A stretch of 64,000 bases of DNA from Coneutiohabitans sp964457925 (GCA_964457925.1 CAYWGH010000006.1:62001-126000); one strand, 5' to 3'; numbered from the stretch's first letter, positions 1 through 9,394 are shown. The notes: generated by a model from the letters alone, not told the origin. Numbers and translations are program-made.

Positions 1-118
1 AACGATTGCGCTGTCTCATGCCGATGCCAGCGCTGCCAGCTTGCACCTGCCGTTTTGGATCGCAGCCCTGGTTCTTTTTGCTCTGGAACGAATGCTGGCG
101 GAAAGGAGAACGGCGTGA
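1..118 (+). CDS. C-terminal end of a BatA-type membrane protein (partial)
   Basis: The frame ending in TGA at 116-118 is open to the left window edge and encodes about 38 residues. It contains one hydrophobic helix (FWIAALVLFALERML) followed by a short basic tail. A final membrane helix followed by an ERxLAxRR-like end is typical of BatA/vWA-type membrane proteins that precede DUF4175 genes. The stop overlaps the GTG of the next gene (GTGA at 115-118), so the two are translationally coupled. The family call rests on the helix and the neighbour only; the catalytic or metal-binding part lies outside the window. Confidence 0.6.
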   Translation, partial: TIALSHADASAASLHLPFWIAALVLFALERMLAERRTA

Positions 119-2328
119 CGGTTGAGCTTGCCAGGGAGCGTCTGAAAAGCGGGCTGCGCAAATGGCGCATGCAACTCGCGCTGCGTTATATTCTTTTCGC
201 ACTGACCGCGAGCGCGCTGCTCGTCACAAGCATGCGCTTGCTTTGGCCGCTTTCGCCGCAGGTTCATCTCGCTTTCATGTTCCTCATATCTGCCTTCATC
301 CTGTTGCTGCTGCTGCTGCGCGCACGCACGCGCTTCGCCGATATTGCTGCACTCGCGCGGCATTGTAATCGCGTGTTTCCCGAATTGGAAGAAAGCTGTG
401 AGCTTGTGCTCAAACCGGAAAATGCACTTTCGGTTTTGGAGCGTTTGCAGCGCCGGCGCGCGCTGCGGGCATTGGACAATATTCCTGCGCAGCAACTTTA
501 TCCTCGGCAAAACCTGACAACCGGCTGGCTGTGCGCCGCAAGCGCGACATCGCTCGCCATTCTCTTTTTGATTTGGCCGCCTGCGGCATTTTTTGATTCG
601 ACCACCGGCAACACTTTCGCGAACGCGTCGCCGATGAATGAAGACACGTCTCATTCATCTGGAACTCCGCCGGCGCTGGAAAAAATCGCGGTACGCATTT
701 CTCCGCCGGACTATACCGGCAAATCTGCGCATGCGCTGGCACAGCTCGATCTGCAAGCGGAGGAGGGCGCGCTGGCATCCTGGGAAATCACCTTCACGCA
801 ACAACTCAGCTTTGCTCAATTGATTTTCAGCGAAGGCGATACCCTGTCTCTGTCCCCGGTTTCTGAATTTCGCTATTCCGCCAGGCGTGTGCTCACCCAA
901 ACCGGATTTTATCATCTGGCATTTGGCGCGAGCGAAGCCAATGCGCAAAAATCCGATTATCACAAAATCGAAATCATCAAAGATCAACCGCCGCAAATCA
1001 CATTGGCGCGCCCGGAACAGCGCACCGAACTCGCGCCGGAGGCCCCGCGCAGGCTTGCGGTGCAAGCGACAATTACGGATGATTACGGCATTCATTCGCA
1101 TCGCATTGTCGCCACACTGGCAAAGGGCACGGGCGAGGCGGTCAAATTTCGCGAGCAAATTCTGGCGTTCGATCAGGTTCAAATGAAATCATCGCGCCTG
1201 TTGGAATTGACCACAGAACTTGATTTGCATCAACTCGGCATGGCGCCGGGCGACGAGCTTTATTTTTTTGTGGAGGCGTGGGACAATCGCGCGCCGCAGG
1301 CCCAAAGCAACCGCTCGGAAACATTTTTTATCATGTTACAGGATACCGCGCAGATGACGCTTGCGAGCAACGCCGGACTTTTGATCAATCCGCTGCCGGA
1401 ATACTTTCGCAGCCAGCGGCAAATCATCATTGATACGGAAAAACTGCTGCACGACAAAGCGCAGGTGAGCACAGCCGAGTTCAACCGGCGCTCGAATGAC
1501 ATCGGCATCGATCAAAAACTGCTGCGGCTGCGCTACGGCCAGTTTTTGGGGGAAGAGGCCGAATCGGCTGCGTTCAGCCAGGAAGCCGTGCCGCACAGTT
1601 CCGAGGCCCATGAAGAAGCCGGACACGAGGAAACGGCGCCTTCTCAAGAAAAGGAATCCGCAACAAACCTTGTCGAACAATTCGCGCATTTGCACGATTC
1701 CGAAGAAAACGCGACGCTCTTTGCCGTTTCAATCAAGGCACAACTGAAAGCGGCGTTGGCAGAAATGTGGCAGGCAGAATTGCATTTGCGCACACATCAT
1801 CCGGAGCAGGCCCTGCCGTTTGAATATCGCGCGCTGGCGCTGCTCAAAGACGTGCAGCAACGCGAGCGCGCCTATGTGCAGCGCGTGGGTTTTGAACCCG
1901 CGCCGCTCAAGCCGGAGGAGAAACGTTTGACCGGCGATCTTTCCAAAATTCAAAACCTCAAATCTGCCAAGGAAATGGTGCGCGCTGATCCGTTTGCTGC
2001 GCTGCGCCGCGCGCGTGCGCTTTTGCAGCAAATCAAAAAAAGCCAGCAACGTCTTGCTGCGAGCGAAACCAATACTCTGGAAGAAGCCGGCCACGAATTG
2101 GCGCAACATGCGTTGCAGCAACCCGGCCAGTATCTCAAGGCCTTGCAGGCATTGCGCACGCTGATCAACTCGCTCGCTGCCGGAGACGTGTGCCGCGATT
2201 GCGTGCCGGTGATCGAACAAGCAATTTGGAACATTCTGCCGCCTGAATTCGCAGCGCCCTTCCCAATCCCAACCACACATACGTCATTAGGGCAACGCTA
2301 TCTGCAAAAACTCGAGGCGGAACCGTGA
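115..2328 (+). CDS. DUF4175-like large membrane protein
   Basis: About 737 residues from GTG 115, chosen over an upstream ATG at 55 because GAAAGGAG lies at 101-108 and the GTG overlaps the upstream stop. Two membrane helices come early (about residues 23-43 and 51-68) and a third at about 135-155. An extracytoplasmic region with Ig-like strands follows, then a long Glu/Gln/Ala-rich helical C-terminal half likely to form coiled coil. This architecture matches DUF4175-type proteins found next to MoxR/DUF58/BatA operons in FCB-group bacteria. The role is unknown; family knowledge suggests envelope integrity or a vWA/MoxR chaperone-like system. The stop overlaps the next gene (GTGA at 2325-2328). 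Confidence 0.65.
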   Translation: MTVELARERLKSGLRKWRMQLALRYILFALTASALLVTSMRLLWPLSPQVHLAFMFLISAFILLLLLLRARTRFADIAALARHCNRVFPELEESCELVLKPENALSVLERLQRRRALRALDNIPAQQLYPRQNLTTGWLCAASATSLAILFLIWPPAAFFDSTTGNTFANASPMNEDTSHSSGTPPALEKIAVRISPPDYTGKSAHALAQLDLQAEEGALASWEITFTQQLSFAQLIFSEGDTLSLSPVSEFRYSARRVLTQTGFYHLAFGASEANAQKSDYHKIEIIKDQPPQITLARPEQRTELAPEAPRRLAVQATITDDYGIHSHRIVATLAKGTGEAVKFREQILAFDQVQMKSSRLLELTTELDLHQLGMAPGDELYFFVEAWDNRAPQAQSNRSETFFIMLQDTAQMTLASNAGLLINPLPEYFRSQRQIIIDTEKLLHDKAQVSTAEFNRRSNDIGIDQKLLRLRYGQFLGEEAESAAFSQEAVPHSSEAHEEAGHEETAPSQEKESATNLVEQFAHLHDSEENATLFAVSIKAQLKAALAEMWQAELHLRTHHPEQALPFEYRALALLKDVQQRERAYVQRVGFEPAPLKPEEKRLTGDLSKIQNLKSAKEMVRADPFAALRRARALLQQIKKSQQRLAASETNTLEEAGHELAQHALQQPGQYLKALQALRTLINSLAAGDVCRDCVPVIEQAIWNILPPEFAAPFPIPTTHTSLGQRYLQKLEAEP

Positions 2329-4196
2329 CACTTGGCCCGTTGCACGTTCCGGGTGAGGCGCGGCAGATTGTTGCGCTTGTTATCATCTCGGCAATTTTGC
2401 TGATAGCATTGCTCCTGCTCGTGTATCGCCGGCCGCAGCGACGGCATTTGGCAGCGCGGATGGTCGTGACCATCATTGCTGTGATTGCGTTGTTGCTGAT
2501 GGCATTGCAGCCGCGTTGGATTTCGCCAACACGTGCATACACGGCCATGTTGCTCACTCCCGGCGCGCTGCTTGATAACGCAACGGCATTGCATGCGGCG
2601 CTCAATCCGCACACTTTTCTTCTCGCAGGCACAGACACCGCCGAGTGGAAATCTGCAATTGACAATCTAAAAGTGATTCCTGACGCCGCCTATCTCAAAA
2701 GGCATCATGCCGGCGTCGACACGCTGCATGTTGTTGGTCATGGTTTGGCGGATTACGATTGGGAGGCGCTTGCGGGCCTCAACATCATTCATCACACCGC
2801 ACCGCTCTCGGCTGGAATAAAACAGATGCACTGGCAACGGAATCTCATGGCCGGCCAGCGTTTGCACATTCGCGGCGTGCTTGTGCCCTCACAACACGAG
2901 GAAGGCTTGCTCTATCTGTCCGACCCCGGCGGCGTGATTGATTCGCTCGAGATTGATTCCAACCAAGAGACGCCATTTCAATTCAACGTAGTGCCGCATG
3001 ACACCGGACGTTTTTTTTATGAGATGCATTTCCATGCGCCGGCGGGAAAAAAAATATGGCAGGAAAAATTCGCGCTTGTTGTTGCGCAGCCGCCGACTCT
3101 GCAAATTCTCGTGCTCGAGGCCGCGCCCAATTTCGAGACGGCGTATCTTATGCGCTGGCTGGCACAGCAAAACCACGCCGTGGCCTGCCGTACAACCATC
3201 AGCCGCGCACGCTTTCGCTTTACCTTTCTCAATCACCCCAAATTGGATTTGATGAGATTGCATCCTTCTCTCCTGCAACGATATGATCTCCTTTTGATTG
3301 ATGGCCGCTCGCTGCGTGAATTATCTGCCAGCGAGCGCGCCGGCCTGCGCGAAACCATTGCGCAAAACGGCCTGGGCGTGCTGCTCATGCCGGATGAAGT
3401 CATATTGAACCGGGAGCAACAAAATTTCTCCGGGCAGGAATTCTTTTTAAATTTCAAACTCGCGGCATTTGCCGATCTGGAGGAACGTCTCGTCAAACCG
3501 AAGTGGCCGGGCGGCGGTGATCACGCCGCAACCGCTCTACCGGCCGAGCCATTTGAAATTGCCTACAACTGGAATTTGAAACCATTGATCAAAGACGGGC
3601 ATGATCGCATTCTGGCCGCGGCGCATCGTCGCAGCAAAGGTTGGATCGGCTTGCAACTGGTGCGAGATTCGTATCGCTGGATTTTGACCGGCGCTTCCGC
3701 GCAATATGCTGCGTATTGGTCGTATTTGCTCGCGGAAATCAGCCGCTCGCCCTCAGGGGAAAAATGGGATTTGCCCAAAACAAAGCCGATCATCGTTGAT
3801 CAACCGTTGCAGCTTCGCCTTGCCACCGCAGCGAGTCAGCCGGTTGGAATCATCGCAACCGAGAACGGAAAAGCAGATACGCTCTATTTGCGCCAGGATG
3901 CCGGCGAAACAACCCATCGGTGGGGAACCTATTGGCCGCGGGAATCGGGGTGGCATAGGGTTGCGACTCTGAATGGCGCAACGCAATGGTTTTATGTTTA
4001 TGAGAAGCATGCCTGGCAAACGTGGCAACAGGCGGAAAAAATTTCGGCAACGGAACGTTTTGCGTGGCGTCAAGAGAATCGCGAAATACCGTCTGAAGAA
4101 TTTACCCAAACACAACCCGCGGCGATACCATCGCTTATTTTTTTTCTGATATTTCTGGGGAGCTGCGCTTATTTGTGGCTGGAACGAAAGCTGTAA
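2325..4196 (+). CDS. Membrane protein with glutamine-amidotransferase-like domain
   Basis: 623 residues starting at GTG 2325 inside the previous stop, so translation is coupled. Two N-terminal membrane helices (about residues 14-34 and 44-62) and one C-terminal helix (about 602-620) flank a large periplasmic region. The middle (about 250-370) has an alternating pattern with LLIDGRSL and GLGVLLMPDE segments like the GATase1/vWA-like fold seen in the third component of BatA/DUF4175 operons. No catalytic Cys-His-Glu triad is evident, so it is more likely a binding than an enzymatic domain. Probably assembles in the inner membrane with the two proteins encoded upstream. Confidence 0.55.
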   Translation: MTLGPLHVPGEARQIVALVIISAILLIALLLLVYRRPQRRHLAARMVVTIIAVIALLLMALQPRWISPTRAYTAMLLTPGALLDNATALHAALNPHTFLLAGTDTAEWKSAIDNLKVIPDAAYLKRHHAGVDTLHVVGHGLADYDWEALAGLNIIHHTAPLSAGIKQMHWQRNLMAGQRLHIRGVLVPSQHEEGLLYLSDPGGVIDSLEIDSNQETPFQFNVVPHDTGRFFYEMHFHAPAGKKIWQEKFALVVAQPPTLQILVLEAAPNFETAYLMRWLAQQNHAVACRTTISRARFRFTFLNHPKLDLMRLHPSLLQRYDLLLIDGRSLRELSASERAGLRETIAQNGLGVLLMPDEVILNREQQNFSGQEFFLNFKLAAFADLEERLVKPKWPGGGDHAATALPAEPFEIAYNWNLKPLIKDGHDRILAAAHRRSKGWIGLQLVRDSYRWILTGASAQYAAYWSYLLAEISRSPSGEKWDLPKTKPIIVDQPLQLRLATAASQPVGIIATENGKADTLYLRQDAGETTHRWGTYWPRESGWHRVATLNGATQWFYVYEKHAWQTWQQAEKISATERFAWRQENREIPSEEFTQTQPAAIPSLIFFLIFLGSCAYLWLERKL

Positions 4197-4256
4197 TGCT
4201 GGTATTGCAGTCATCTGTTCTCATGTGAATTGTGGCGTTCAAGTTTAGCGATGTTC

Positions 4257-4313
4257 AACCACGGTTAAGCCGCGGTTTTGGTGCCGTAGATGCTGCCACG
4301 GCCAGACCGTGGC
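4257..4313. terminator. Two hairpins between convergent genes
   Basis: The first, 4257-4279, is an AACCACGG / CCGCGGTT stem with one mismatch and a four-T tail, oriented to stop transcription from the upstream (+) operon. The second, 4295-4313, is a perfect 7-bp GCCACGG / CCGTGGC stem with a 5-nt loop and no T tail. They lie between the convergent genes ending at 4196 and 4354 and probably act as terminators. Confidence 0.5.
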
Positions 4314-4353
4314 GGAACAATCACCGATTGCCGCTTTTGACCGTCAATCCCGT

Positions 4354-5064
4354 TCAAACAAGCAGAATTCTCAGCCGTTTGTTGATCTTCCCTTTGCTCT
4401 CGTGTCCCACCACTTTGATTTGTCCGACCTCGCGCGTGTTCGCGACATGGGTGCCGCCATCAGCTTGCAAATCAAGCCCAACGATTTCCACGGTACGCAC
4501 GGCTGAAATGCCTTCCGGCAAAAGATTGATCTTGGTGCGAATCAAATCCGGAATTTGAAACGCCTCTTCCCGCGGCAAGATCTTCACGCGGATCTCGCGC
4601 GCGGCCTCGACTTCGCGATTGATCGCAGCTTCGACCCGCTCCGCGAAATCCACGCTCATGTTTTCCAGCTCGAAATCCATACGCGCTTTGAGCGGCTCCA
4701 TGTTGCCGCCGGTGACCGGCGAACCGAAATCACGCCAAATCACGCTGCACAAAATGTGCAGCGCTGTGTGCGTGCGCATCAGGGCGTAACGGCGCTCCCA
4801 ATCCAACACCCCTTCGACGTGTTCGCCAATGGCCGGCAATTCGCCTTCGAGATGATGCAAGACAATTTCGCCTTTCTTTTCGACTTTCTTGAGTGAGGCT
4901 TCTTTGCCCGGCCAGCGCAACACGCCGAAATCCGCGGGCTGGCCGCCGCCGCCCGGATAAAAAGCCGTTTGATCGAGAACAATCGCGCTGCCTTCGTGCG
5001 CCGTCACGATTGCGGAAAACTGTTTAAGGTTGCTGTCGGTTTGATAGAGAAGTTTAGTACTCAT
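4354..5064 (-). CDS. AlaX-type alanyl-tRNA editing protein
   Basis: 236 residues. The protein resembles the editing domain of alanyl-tRNA synthetase and should hydrolyse mischarged Ser- or Gly-tRNA(Ala). Visible motifs are the YPGGGGQPAD glycine-rich turn (about 36-45), the zinc-site H99xxxH103 in RTHTALH, and D202GGTH206V near the end. AlaRS editing sites usually have CxxxH where this has DxxxH, so the third metal ligand may be Asp or be absent. There is no synthetase or C-Ala domain, as in free-standing AlaX-M proteins. The start lies within the end of the small gene upstream, so the pair is probably co-translated. Confidence 0.87.
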   Translation of the reverse strand: MSTKLLYQTDSNLKQFSAIVTAHEGSAIVLDQTAFYPGGGGQPADFGVLRWPGKEASLKKVEKKGEIVLHHLEGELPAIGEHVEGVLDWERRYALMRTHTALHILCSVIWRDFGSPVTGGNMEPLKARMDFELENMSVDFAERVEAAINREVEAAREIRVKILPREEAFQIPDLIRTKINLLPEGISAVRTVEIVGLDLQADGGTHVANTREVGQIKVVGHESKGKINKRLRILLV

Positions 5065-5299
5065 CTTGATCCTCGCTCATTTCAAGCTGTTTTAGAATCC
5101 CGGCCGCATGCACGCTGCCGGCCTCTTGCTGCGTCCTCAACCACGAAATAAATTCCGCGGCGACTTCGGCGCGCGCGCCGCCGAGTCCATGATTATGAGA
5201 AATATAGCCCAGCACACAGGCATAATCATTCTCAGCAGAACAGGAATCGAATAACAACCGCCCTTTGGCCAGCAGCGCCTGGCGTTCTTTTGGTGTCAT
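5054..5299 (-). CDS. Small hypothetical protein coupled to AlaX
   Basis: 81 residues from the ATG encoding MTPKERQ; a longer frame begins at 5383, but its added residues look like untranslated leader. The protein is acidic at the C-terminus, predicted helical, with no signal peptide or membrane segment. The stop overlaps the alaX start by 11 bases. I do not recognise a family. The coupling suggests co-expression with the editing enzyme but does not establish a joint function. Confidence 0.55.
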   Translation of the reverse strand: MTPKERQALLAKGRLLFDSCSAENDYACVLGYISHNHGLGGARAEVAAEFISWLRTQQEAGSVHAAGILKQLEMSEDQDEY

Positions 5300-5473
5300 A
5301 AAATCCACTCGCTTTCGTGAGAGCCTAAAATAAGAAATCGTGCCGATAATGCAAGCCGCGCTTTCTTTGCGACAAATCCGCAATTAGCCCTTGCGCTTTA
5401 CAACTCTCTTCGGTTATCTTCGCCCGCAGCTCTGCATGTGTGCAGCTTCTTCGAAAAGGACGGCTGATCACTC

Positions 5474-6718
5474 ATGATCATTTCGCTTGATCACCTTACT
5501 GTTTTTATCTTTGTCGCAACCTACCTCGGCATTGCTTTTGGCCGCATCCCCGGTTTGCAAATCGACCGCACTGGCATTGCCATTTTCGGCGCGATTGCGT
5601 TGATGGTGGCGGGCGCTGTAACGGTTCAGCAAGCCACCACGACCATCGACTACTCCACCCTGCTGCTGCTCTTCGGTTTGATGATTCTTTCGGCGCAACT
5701 GCGTGTCGCCGGTTTTTACCGGCTCGTCGCCAAATATGTTCTCGCCTTTGCCCATCGCCCGCTCACGCTTTTAATCGGAATCACTGTCTCCAGCGCCCTG
5801 CTCTCCAGCGTGTTTGCGAATGACATCGTTTGCCTGGCCTTCACACCCGTGCTCTGTGAAGTGGCGCAAACCTCGAAACGCAACCCGCTGCCCTATCTCA
5901 TCGCGTTGGCGACCTCGAGCAACATCGGCAGTGTCGCAACCTTGATCGGCAATCCGCAAAATATGTTCATCGGCCAGGTTTCCAATTTAGAATTTGGCCG
6001 CTATCTGCTTGTGATGGCGCCGGTCATGCTGCTGGGCATGGTCGCCAATGTCGGCGTCGTGCGCCTGTTGTGGCGCGATGAATTCAAAACCTCGCCCGAA
6101 AGCGGCGCGATCACGCAACCTCCGCACGAGCTGGCGACCTTGAAGCCGGATTATCGCTCGATCAAAAAGACCCTAATCCTCACCGGCTTGTTGTTGCTGG
6201 CTTTTCTGATCGGCTGGCCGCGCGAGCTTTGTGCGCTTGCTGCCGCAGCATTGTTGTTGCCTTCCCGCCGTAATCCCGCAGAAAAACTTTTTGCGCTAGT
6301 GGATTGGAATCTCATAATGCTGTTCATTGCGTTGTTTGTCATCGTCGGCACGCTGCAGGAACGCGGCCTCATGGCGCAAGCGTTGGTGAACTTATCCTCA
6401 AAAGGATTTGCGCTCGACCAACCCGTGATCTTTGTTTCGCTTTGCACGATCCTGTCGAATCTCGTCAGCAACGTGCCCGCGGTTTTGTTGATGCAGGATA
6501 TTCCACGGGACTCGCAAACGCTGTGGTATCTGCTCGCAATGGCAAGTACGTTGGCCGGCAATCTGACTTTGCTCGGCAGCATCGCCAATCTCATTGTCGC
6601 GGAGAAGGCCGCGGGCTACGGCGTGCGCATCAATTTTGGGGATTATGTTAAAATCGGGTTGCCGCTGACGCTGATCACGCTGTTCATCGGCACAGTCTGG
6701 GTTTTGCTGGTCACTTGA
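5474..6718 (+). CDS. SLC13/ArsB-NhaD family anion permease
   Basis: 414 residues, nearly all hydrophobic, with roughly eleven membrane helices. The segment SSNIGSVATLIGNPQNMFIG (about 156-175) is the conserved loop of the ArsB/NhaD/SLC13 (ion transporter) superfamily, and a second related half carries NLVSNVPAVLLM near residue 325. It should be an inner-membrane transporter for a small anion such as dicarboxylate, sulfate or arsenite, or a Na+/H+ antiporter. Substrate cannot be told from sequence, and no ars genes are adjacent. AAGGA at 5456-5460 precedes the ATG. Confidence 0.8.
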   Translation: MIISLDHLTVFIFVATYLGIAFGRIPGLQIDRTGIAIFGAIALMVAGAVTVQQATTTIDYSTLLLLFGLMILSAQLRVAGFYRLVAKYVLAFAHRPLTLLIGITVSSALLSSVFANDIVCLAFTPVLCEVAQTSKRNPLPYLIALATSSNIGSVATLIGNPQNMFIGQVSNLEFGRYLLVMAPVMLLGMVANVGVVRLLWRDEFKTSPESGAITQPPHELATLKPDYRSIKKTLILTGLLLLAFLIGWPRELCALAAAALLLPSRRNPAEKLFALVDWNLIMLFIALFVIVGTLQERGLMAQALVNLSSKGFALDQPVIFVSLCTILSNLVSNVPAVLLMQDIPRDSQTLWYLLAMASTLAGNLTLLGSIANLIVAEKAAGYGVRINFGDYVKIGLPLTLITLFIGTVWVLLVT

Positions 6719-6735
6719 GGATTCTCGCGTAAGTA

Positions 6736-6790
6736 ATTTGCGCTTATTTCAAACCGCGAATGGATGCCAATAAACGCAAATACTCGCGGT
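6736..6790. repeat. Decameric repeat with inverted arms upstream of terC
   Basis: Three consecutive 10-nt units, GCGAATGGAT, GCCAATAAAC and GCAAATACTC, fill 6756-6785 (consensus GCNAATNNAN). ATTTGCGCTTATT at 6736-6748 pairs with AATAAACGCAAAT at 6769-6781 at 12 of 13 positions, and ACCGCGA / TCGCGGT flank the units. It lies between the permease stop and the terC start. It could be a terminator of the upstream gene or an intergenic repeat. It does not look like the yybP-ykoY manganese riboswitch often found before terC/alx. Confidence 0.5.
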
Positions 6791-6812
6791 CTCACAGAGA
6801 AAAGAGTTCACA

Positions 6813-7820
6813 ATGGATATTTGGCTGTGGCTGGGCTTTTTGATGTTGGTGGGGCTAATGCTGGCGCTCGACTTGGGCGTGTTCAATCGCCATGCGCACG
6901 TGATCAAAGCCAAAGAAGCGCTGCTCTGGTCGGCATTTTGGATCGTGCTGGCGTTGGTTTTCAACGTTGCGATTTATTTCATGTATGAGAACAACTGGTT
7001 GAATATCGGCAGCGCAGACGGAGAATTGCTCACGGGCGGCGAGGCCGCGCTACAATTTTTCACCGGATATATTGTCGAAAAATCCCTCAGCCTCGACAAC
7101 ATCTTCGTGATTGCCGTTATCTTCGCCTATTTCAAAGTGCCGGCGATGTATCAGCATCGCGTCTTGTTTTGGGGCATCGTCGGCGCAGTGATGTTGCGCG
7201 GCGCGATGATCGTGGCGGGGACGGCGCTCATCGAACGTTTCACGTGGATGACGTACATTTTCGGCGGCTTGCTTATCGCCACCGCCGTCAAGATGATGAT
7301 TACCCGCCATGAAACGCTGGAACCTGGCAAGAATCCGTTGGTGCGTCTGGTGCGCCGCTTTTATCCGGTGAGCAAAGATTTTGAGGGCCAGCATTTTTTC
7401 ACCCGCCTCGAGGGACGGCGCGCCATGACGCCGATGTTCCTGGTTCTGCTCGTCATCGAAAGCACGGACGTCTTATTCGCGATCGATTCAATTCCGGCGA
7501 TTTTTGCGATAACACAGGATCCTTTTCTCGTCTTCACTTCGAATATTTTCGCCATTCTCGGTTTGCGCTCGCTTTATTTTGCGCTCGCCGCCATGATGGA
7601 CAAATTCCGCTATCTCAAACACAGCCTGGTTTTCGTTCTGAGTTATGTCGGCGTCAAAATGATTCTGACGCATCATCATCCCATTCCCACCACGACTTCT
7701 CTGATCGTGATTGCCAGCCTGCTAACGGTGGGAATTCTCGCCTCGATTTATGCGGGCCGCCGCGATCCCGTACCGCTCGCCTCGCCGCTGCCGCGTGAAA
7801 TCGCGGGGGACAAAAAGTAA
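6813..7820 (+). CDS. TerC/Alx family integral membrane protein
   Basis: 335 residues with about nine membrane helices. TerC/Alx hallmarks are visible: acidic residues in LALDLGVFN (about 18-26) and EKSLSLDNIFV (about 89-99), and the motif IESTDVLFAIDSIPAIFAI near residues 214-232. Family members act in the inner membrane in manganese efflux or metalation of exported proteins, and in tellurite or pH stress. The length matches Alx-type proteins. A 94-base leader separates it from the permease gene; the MFS gene begins 28 bases after the stop and could be co-transcribed. Confidence 0.88.
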   Translation: MDIWLWLGFLMLVGLMLALDLGVFNRHAHVIKAKEALLWSAFWIVLALVFNVAIYFMYENNWLNIGSADGELLTGGEAALQFFTGYIVEKSLSLDNIFVIAVIFAYFKVPAMYQHRVLFWGIVGAVMLRGAMIVAGTALIERFTWMTYIFGGLLIATAVKMMITRHETLEPGKNPLVRLVRRFYPVSKDFEGQHFFTRLEGRRAMTPMFLVLLVIESTDVLFAIDSIPAIFAITQDPFLVFTSNIFAILGLRSLYFALAAMMDKFRYLKHSLVFVLSYVGVKMILTHHHPIPTTTSLIVIASLLTVGILASIYAGRRDPVPLASPLPREIAGDKK

Positions 7821-7847
7821 GATCACAGGAAACCTGCAAATTTTATC

Positions 7848-9353
7848 GTGAAGATTTTTCAAGTAAAAGAACACCTAACCGAACAAGACGTGCAAGCCGG
7901 CTTGCGCGGCGTGTTGCAAGACGGTTTGACCACGCAGGCCATGCTCACGCTCACCGGGGGCGCTTTTCTGGTTGATTACGCGCTGCAATTCAATGCCTCA
8001 AACGCGCGCATCGGTTTACTGGCCGCCATTCCCTTTCTCGCGCAACTCGTGCAAGTTCCTTCGATCTACTTGATCGAAAAATATCGTTCTCGCCGGGCGA
8101 TTTGCGTGCTGGGTTCTGCAGCCGCGCGCATTTTTTTGCTGATCGTCTGCGCCATTCCCTTCTTCCTGGCGGGCAGCGCAGCGCTGGCCGCGCTAACCTT
8201 TTGCATTCTTGGCTATGCGGTTTTCGGCGCCATCTCCGGTTGCAGTTGGAATTCCTGGATGCGCGACCTGATTCCGCAAAACCGTCTGGGCGCATTCTTC
8301 GCCAAACGCATGGCGTTGATGGCGGGCTTCGGCGTTGTGCTCAACTTGATTGCCGGATTCTATATCGATTGGTTTGTCAATTATTTTAACATGGCCAAAG
8401 TTTACGGGTATGCCGCACTGTTTCTGGCGGGCGCCTCGGCCGGTTTGCTCGGCGTTTATGTTATTTCCAGAATTCCCGAACCGCGCATGCCCGTCACGGA
8501 AAAGCATCTGCCGTTTTCCGCCATCCTGCTGCAGCCATTCAAAGAAAAAAACTTCAGGCGATTGATCATGTTTCAAGGCGCGTGGAATTTTGCCATCAAT
8601 CTGGCGGCGCCATTTTTCACGGTGTACATGCTCAAAATGCTCGGCCTGGACATGCGCTCCATCATCACCTTGCAGGTATTGAGTCAGATCATGAATCTGC
8701 TCTTCTTTCGCATTTGGGGCCATTTGTCCGACCGCTTCAGCAATAAATCCGTGCTGAGCGTGGCCGGGCCGTTGTACATCATTTGCATTTTTGTTTTCAC
8801 CTTCACCACCTTGCCGAACAAATATCTGCTGACCATGCCGTTGCTCATCGTCATTCACGTTTTCATGGGAATTGCAACTGCGGGCGTGACGCTGGCCACC
8901 GGCAATATCGGTTTGAAACTCGCGCCGCAGGGACAAGCCACGGCCTACCTGGCAGCGAACAGCCTGGTGAATTCGATTGCGGCCGGCATTGCCCCCATTT
9001 TGGGCGGAAACTTCGTGGATATATTTTCAGACTATGCGCTTTCCTGGACACTGAAATGGAAAAGTCCCGCCGGCGAGATGGCATTCGAAACGCTCGATTT
9101 GCAGCACTGGGACTTCTTTTTTATCCTCGCGTGCCTCGTCGGTTTATATGCCATGCACCGGCTTGCCAAAGTCAAAGAAGTCGGCGAGGTGGAAGAGGAG
9201 ATCGTGGTGGTGGAATTAATCGCCGAAGCACGCCGCTTTATGCTGAATCTCTCCACCATTGCCGGCTTGCGCGCGGCATTGCAGTTTCCGTTTTCGCTGC
9301 TGGGAACGAGTTTCAAAAGGCCGAATTCACAAACCAAACCCAAGGACACGTAA
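7848..9353 (+). CDS. Major facilitator superfamily transporter
   Basis: 501 residues with about twelve membrane helices in two halves joined by a basic central region near residues 205-245. A motif-A-like basic loop (EKYRSRRAI, about 78-86) follows helix 2, and SWNSWMRDLIP (about 131-141) resembles a subgroup of uncharacterised bacterial MFS proteins. The start is GTG 7848 with AGGA about 17 bases upstream, which is rather far, so the exact start is uncertain. Substrate is unknown. The C-terminal tail is cytoplasmic and charged. Confidence 0.8.
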   Translation: MKIFQVKEHLTEQDVQAGLRGVLQDGLTTQAMLTLTGGAFLVDYALQFNASNARIGLLAAIPFLAQLVQVPSIYLIEKYRSRRAICVLGSAAARIFLLIVCAIPFFLAGSAALAALTFCILGYAVFGAISGCSWNSWMRDLIPQNRLGAFFAKRMALMAGFGVVLNLIAGFYIDWFVNYFNMAKVYGYAALFLAGASAGLLGVYVISRIPEPRMPVTEKHLPFSAILLQPFKEKNFRRLIMFQGAWNFAINLAAPFFTVYMLKMLGLDMRSIITLQVLSQIMNLLFFRIWGHLSDRFSNKSVLSVAGPLYIICIFVFTFTTLPNKYLLTMPLLIVIHVFMGIATAGVTLATGNIGLKLAPQGQATAYLAANSLVNSIAAGIAPILGGNFVDIFSDYALSWTLKWKSPAGEMAFETLDLQHWDFFFILACLVGLYAMHRLAKVKEVGEVEEEIVVVELIAEARRFMLNLSTIAGLRAALQFPFSLLGTSFKRPNSQTKPKDT

Positions 9354-9394
9354 ACCGGCTCAACGAACTCGCCGCTGAAAATAGCCGGAAGTCG

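Noticed and set aside
6719..6812. A yybP-ykoY manganese riboswitch before terC
   Set aside because: The leader is only 94 bases and is filled by the decameric repeat; the conserved riboswitch loops were not found.
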